From the NCBI GenBank assembly GCA_021779755.1, contig JAJYAA010000002.1, forward strand, positions 1 to 40,977: a DNA stretch of 40,977 nt. Direction: 5' to 3'. The stretch comes from a bacterium. GTDB taxonomy: Bacteria; Patescibacteriota; Saccharimonadia; Saccharimonadales; Saccharimonadaceae. A program made the translations under genes and the position numbers. Within the stretch, counting starts at the first letter, position 1, and the number at the start of each line of letters is the position of its first letter. The notes below the pieces were generated by a model. The model was not told the DNA's origin and did not search any database. It saw nothing but the letters and a program-made list of their open reading frames with translations. Below, one piece after another: positions 39,018-40,977 of this stretch.

Positions 39018-39488
39018 ATGGCTGTAGCGAAGAGCTTGCGAATAATTGGGGCTTGGGGGGTTTCACGCCAGACACTCTTAATTTTAATCCTGGCTGTAAT
39101 TGTTGTTTGCGCCGCCATAGTTGGGTGGCGTTATGCTTATCTGGATTATCAGTTATCGAGTGCCGAGCACAGCCCGAATGTGCAGGCATCGTCCCTTGAG
39201 GGTAGTTTGCTGGATACGACGATGCCGTCAGCAACGAATATCCAAGTTCAGACTACTTCTGGCGGTATTGATAATACACCACCGGTCATCAAGATTAATA
39301 ATCAAGCGGTCGACATGCCGGCGAGTGGTGAAGTGCACCAGGTAATTCAGGATTCTGGCGGCAAAACCGTTGTTGATGTGTCAGTGCAGTCTAACGCATC
39401 AGACAACAGTAGCACTAGTTCGTCGACTAGTGTACAGCTAAGTTCCACTAGTGAATCGACGGTTGAAAGTAGCCATCAAGCACCTTAG
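39018..39488 (+). CDS. Single-pass membrane protein with Ser/Thr-rich extracellular tail
   Basis: TM TLLILILAVIVVCAAIVGW then low-complexity Ser-rich C-terminus. Confidence 0.6.
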   Translation: MAVAKSLRIIGAWGVSRQTLLILILAVIVVCAAIVGWRYAYLDYQLSSAEHSPNVQASSLEGSLLDTTMPSATNIQVQTTSGGIDNTPPVIKINNQAVDMPASGEVHQVIQDSGGKTVVDVSVQSNASDNSSTSSSTSVQLSSTSESTVESSHQAP

Positions 39489-39579
39489 GCTGGTCAGTCG
39501 ATCCGGGGAGATACATAGAGATCTCCCCAGATCGGGCGAACACCCGGAGAGGTATTAATAATCAACGAGGGAGGTATAT

Positions 39580-40182
39580 ATGAAAGCAAAAAAAGCATTA
39601 GGGTCAACATTGGCATCACTCGGTTTTGTAGTGAGCTTTGCGGCTCTTGCGAGCGCGGCACCAGGTTCCACAATCGGTACTACTGGACCAGACTCGTATA
39701 ACAAAGTTAAAAATACCAGCTCACAGAGCTTAGTGGTCAGGAACACTAATGACATCGGTGTTCGCAATACTAATCACCAAAACTCCTGGTCTGGTGAAGC
39801 TACAGTTGTACACAATACAACAGGCGGCAATGCTACGTCAGGTAACGCTTCAAACGCTAATGCCTTGAGTGTATCTGCGACGGTTAACAATGCTGCAACG
39901 ACAGCCCCAGCCGTAGCTGCGGTTGCCGTAAATAATGTCGTTAACGATGCAACGTCGGCTATAACTCAAACTGGCCCAGACTCTACCAACAAAGTCGAGA
40001 ACACGACAACGAGTAAGGTCTACATTCACAACGACAACGACTTATCTGTCGACAACTCTAACTGTCAGATGGCAAAGTCTGGCGATGCAACAGTAACAGA
40101 CAACACGACCGGCGGTTCTGCTACTAGCGGTAACGTTTCTAACACGAACACAACAACAGTTTCGTTTAACGTTTCCAACTAA
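39580..40182 (+). CDS. Secreted protein made of two tandem ~75-aa Asn/Thr/Gly-rich repeats
   Basis: GAGGGAGG SD; signal peptide; repeats TGPDSYNKVKNT...SGEATVVHNTTGGNATSGNASNAN and TGPDSTNKVENT...SGDATVTDNTTGGSATSGNVSNTN. Confidence 0.8.
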   Translation: MKAKKALGSTLASLGFVVSFAALASAAPGSTIGTTGPDSYNKVKNTSSQSLVVRNTNDIGVRNTNHQNSWSGEATVVHNTTGGNATSGNASNANALSVSATVNNAATTAPAVAAVAVNNVVNDATSAITQTGPDSTNKVENTTTSKVYIHNDNDLSVDNSNCQMAKSGDATVTDNTTGGSATSGNVSNTNTTTVSFNVSN

Positions 40183-40294
40183 CTTGATCGCTCATTAATA
40201 TATGTCCGATCAAGTAAAACGGGAGGGGGTGATGCCCGACACACCCTCCCGACCAAATGATACGTAGTCTTACTATAAAGCAGGAGGTGTGGTC

Positions 40295-40977
40295 ATGAAG
40301 TTAACAAGAATTCATATTCGAACAGCCCTAATATATAGCTTGGTCGTCGTATTAAGCTGTAGTCATCCAATGATAGCTATGGCAGACGACGGTACCGCTA
40401 CGAGCTCGGCCACTACAACGGCACAGGAGACATCGACCACACCAAGTCCAAATTATACGTATGATCCTACGACCGAACACTGGAATAGTGACCAATGGTA
40501 TTATGACAGTAACACCGGTAAATATGAGCCAGTACCCGACAAAACTAGCACCGCTGAAGCCGTGACAGCACCCACTAATGACAGCAGCAATCCTCCGCTA
40601 GCGCAATCCTCCGCAGAGGCCACGTCGGGTGGTCCAGAGGCGACGGCGACCGCGACGTCAACGGCTGTCTCAACTATGTCTAGTAGTAGTGCAATTAGTA
40701 CCAGTACGACCTCATCTGCTCAGTCTGGGGATGCGAGCGTCACTAATAATACGACCGCCGGTGATGCAACAACTGGTAGCGCACAGGCGGCCGACACCTT
40801 AATTAATACGGTCAATTCGTCGACTGGCGGGAGTGGCATAGTTAGCTTTACTTCTAATGTATCGGGCGATGTGAACGGCGATATTCAGCTGTATCCGATG
40901 ATACTTAGCGCCATGGCGTCACGTGGCATTATCAGTACACCAGACACAAGCCAGGCTGTTACGGGTGCAATAACGAC
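40295..40977 (+). CDS. Secreted protein with related repeat module (3' truncated by window)
   Basis: AGGAGGTG SD; MKLTRIHIRTALIYSLVVVLSCSHPMIAMADD signal; SGDASVTNNTTAGDATTGSAQAADT; open to window end. Confidence 0.75.
   Translation, partial: MKLTRIHIRTALIYSLVVVLSCSHPMIAMADDGTATSSATTTAQETSTTPSPNYTYDPTTEHWNSDQWYYDSNTGKYEPVPDKTSTAEAVTAPTNDSSNPPLAQSSAEATSGGPEATATATSTAVSTMSSSSAISTSTTSSAQSGDASVTNNTTAGDATTGSAQAADTLINTVNSSTGGSGIVSFTSNVSGDVNGDIQLYPMILSAMASRGIISTPDTSQAVTGAIT

Noticed and set aside
38976-39060. Possible tRNA-Ser/Leu (GGTGGCCGAGTGG...)
   Set aside because: No matching T-arm or acceptor stem; overlaps start of a plausible CDS

Overview
The window looks like a chromosomal segment of a Patescibacteria/Candidatus Saccharibacteria-like genome (inference from gene content and protein style; no database search was run). 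Left part (1-13 kb): cell-surface polysaccharide locus with a flippase end, rhamnose-pathway genes (rfbA, an rfbC-rfbD fusion, rfbB and a second free rfbD paralog), several glycosyltransferases, a polyprenyl-phosphate sugar transferase and an O-antigen-ligase-like protein. 14-19.4 kb: LexA-type HTH protein without protease domain, an autotransporter-passenger-like protein ending in an IPNTG sorting signal, an adjacent class E/F-like sortase, and a class A beta-lactamase-fold serine hydrolase. At 19500-19574 is tRNA-Asn(GTT), followed by a probable integrated element of about 9.7 kb (19.6-29.3 kb): UG/Abi-like reverse transcriptase, large serine recombinase, phage-terminase-like HTH protein, ParB-methyltransferase, HNH nuclease, DUF3892, XRE repressor + ImmA-type metalloprotease, zinc-ribbon/HTH protein, an unlisted 41-aa ORF, and a ~100-nt three-way-junction structured element. 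29.6-35.1 kb: second islet of glycan genes ending in a tRNA-like relic. 35.3-35.7 kb: compositionally distinct one-ORF cassette bounded by strong hairpins. 36.7 kb to end: second sortase locus with an LPDTS substrate and several secreted proteins sharing a repeated Asn/Thr/Gly-rich module. Most promising for novelty: the RT-bearing element with its structured RNA, the repeat-module surface protein family, and the small hairpin-bounded cassette.
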